Origin: Comamonadaceae bacterium
Lineage (GTDB): Bacteria; Pseudomonadota; Gammaproteobacteria; Burkholderiales; Burkholderiaceae_C
Direction: 5' to 3'
Length of the DNA stretch: 7,138 nucleotides
NCBI GenBank assembly: GCA_021286965.1
Contig: JAJTBK010000189.1
Location: 1 to 7,138 of the forward strand
The notes under the pieces are model-generated. The model was not told the origin of the DNA, searched no databases, and saw only the letters and a program-made list of their open reading frames with translations. The position numbers and the translations under genes were made by a program. Of this stretch, positions 5,418 through 7,138 are shown piece after piece. Numbering within the stretch: the first letter of the stretch is position 1; every line of letters starts with the position of its first letter.

Positions 5418-5462
5418 GCCCACGGCGCCCCATGCCGGCGCCGAGTTGCGCATACTCACGCC

Positions 5463-6092
5463 ATGCACGCCTCTACCCGCCCCCCTGCCCCGACCCACTT
5501 CGACACCGCCGCGCGCGACTGGGACCAGCGCCCCATGTCGCAGCAGATGGCCGCCATCGCCCCGCGCCTGCTGGCCGCCGTGCCGCTGGCCGCCACCGAT
5601 CACGTACTGGACTTTGGCGCCGGCACCGGCCTGCTGGCCGCGCAGATCGCGCCGCTGGTGGCGCAGGTGACGGCACTGGACACTTCTGCTGCCATGCTGC
5701 AGGTGCTGACCGAAAAAGGCCACGCCAACATCACCGCGCTGCAGGGCGACATCTTTGCCCTGCCGCCAGGCACCCTGGCGCCGCAAGACGCCATCGTCAG
5801 CGCCATGGCGCTGCACCACGTGGCCGACACCGCCGCGCTGCTGCGCGCCTTTGCCGCCTTGCTGCGCCCCGGCGGGCGCGTGGCGCTGGTGGATTTGTAC
5901 GCCGAAGATGGCAGCTTTCACGGCGACAACGCCGCCAAGGGCGTGCACCACCTGGGCTTTGCCCCCGCCGCGCTGCAGGCGCTGGCCGAGCAGGCGGGCC
6001 TGTGCGACGTCGCCTTGACTGAAATTTTGCAAGTGCAGCAGCGCAACGGGCGCCACTACCCGCTGTTCCTGATGACCGGGCGCAAACCCTGA
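5463..6092 (+). CDS. Class I SAM-dependent methyltransferase (Methyltransf_11/UbiE-like), substrate unknown
   Basis: A soluble AdoMet-dependent methyltransferase of 209 residues with the standard Rossmann order: [12 protein letters not shown] (48-59, motif I, AdoMet binding), ALDTSAAML with Asp73 for the ribose hydroxyls (71-79), QGDIFAL (94-100, motif II), [12 protein letters not shown] (109-120), and [14 protein letters not shown] (133-146). The region [19 protein letters not shown] (148-166) and the ending [11 protein letters not shown] are typical of a common small-methyltransferase group. The N-terminal FDTAARDWD (13-21) is also conserved, supporting ATG at 5463; the open frame continues back to 5103 but only through antisense rnpB. 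No Shine-Dalgarno is visible; CATACT at 5451-5456 could be a weak -10 giving a nearly leaderless message. It lies 107 nt before cysK on the same strand, so a shared transcript is possible. The substrate cannot be inferred; ubiquinone or small-molecule methylation are mere possibilities. Confidence 0.88.
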   Translation: MHASTRPPAPTHFDTAARDWDQRPMSQQMAAIAPRLLAAVPLAATDHVLDFGAGTGLLAAQIAPLVAQVTALDTSAAMLQVLTEKGHANITALQGDIFALPPGTLAPQDAIVSAMALHHVADTAALLRAFAALLRPGGRVALVDLYAEDGSFHGDNAAKGVHHLGFAPAALQALAEQAGLCDVALTEILQVQQRNGRHYPLFLMTGRKP

Positions 6093-6117
6093 AACCACCG
6101 CCTCTGCGACCACGGCC

Positions 6118-6131
6118 GCATATCGATATGC
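6118..6131. promoter_or_regulatory. Perfect 14-bp palindrome upstream of cysK, candidate operator
   Basis: GCATATCGATATGC is fully self-complementary and AT-rich in a GC-rich intergenic region, 69 nt before the cysK start codon. No T-run follows, so it is not a terminator. It could bind a dimeric regulator controlling cysK, but I cannot name it from sequence alone. Confidence 0.4.
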
Positions 6132-6189
6132 CGCTGGCTGCAGAACAACTCGTACAGAATGCGGCCGTTCCCCCGCCCTTTTTTCTTTC

Positions 6190-6194
6190 AGGAG
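6190..6194 (+). promoter_or_regulatory. Ribosome binding site of cysK
   Basis: AGGAG ends 5 nt before ATG at 6200 and follows a pyrimidine-rich tract. It decides the start against the in-frame ATG at 6128, which would add 24 residues with no family similarity. Confidence 0.8.
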
Positions 6195-6199
6195 ATGCC

Positions 6200-7120
<921 letters not shown>

Positions 7121-7138
7121 GTCGCAGCAGCGCACCGG

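Noticed and set aside
5103..5462. N-terminal extension of the methyltransferase frame back to 5103
   Set aside because: It runs antisense through rnpB, has no protein-family similarity, and the conserved methyltransferase sequence begins just after 5463.
5301..6113. 270-codon minus-strand frame opposite the methyltransferase and the rnpB 5' half
   Set aside because: It overlaps the rnpB RNA and a conserved methyltransferase; low-complexity translation.

Overview
The window looks like a chromosomal segment from a high-GC betaproteobacterium, most likely of the family Comamonadaceae (Acidovorax-like). Three things point there: strong G/C preference at third codon positions, a class A RNase P RNA with betaproteobacterial-style signatures, and copies of a hairpin repeat with a core like ATAGCGGCTAGCGCTTG...CAAGGGCTAG, which I recall as common between genes in that family. 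The taxonomic call is inference; no database was searched.

Bases 1-5016 are a defence locus on the + strand. It begins inside a type III restriction-modification methyltransferase gene (mod; only the C-terminal 322 codons are present, including AdoMet motif I) and ends with a complete 931-residue type III restriction subunit (res; SF2 helicase motor plus C-terminal PD-(D/E)XK nuclease). mod and res are normally adjacent. Here about 1.25 kb between them holds two complete toxin-antitoxin modules in the same orientation: hicA-hicB (992-1578) and a MazE-like (DUF3018-type) antitoxin with a MazF/PemK toxin (1651-2198). Spacings are tight: mod-hicA 20 nt, hicA/hicB overlap 4 nt, hicB-antitoxin 72 nt, antitoxin/mazF overlap 1 nt, mazF-res 22 nt. 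The 72-nt gap holds a perfect 14-bp-arm inverted repeat around a candidate promoter, as expected of an autoregulated toxin-antitoxin operon. The proposed logic is that Mod marks self DNA, Res cuts unmodified DNA, and the two toxins penalise loss or disruption of the cassette. Both toxins are RNases by family: HicA a dsRBD-fold mRNA interferase and MazF a sequence-specific mRNA interferase.

Bases 5016-5055 hold a stem-loop with T-runs on both strands, a likely bidirectional terminator between res (+) and rnpB (-). rnpB, the catalytic RNA of RNase P, occupies about 5066-5404 on the minus strand, with a -10 element at 5412-5417.

Bases 5463-7120 look like ordinary core genome on the + strand: a 209-residue class I SAM-dependent methyltransferase of unknown substrate, then cysK (O-acetylserine sulfhydrylase, 306 residues, complete) behind a perfect 14-bp palindrome and a good ribosome binding site. 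The last 18 bases hold nothing I can identify. No tRNA, rRNA, CRISPR array, transposase or integrase is visible.
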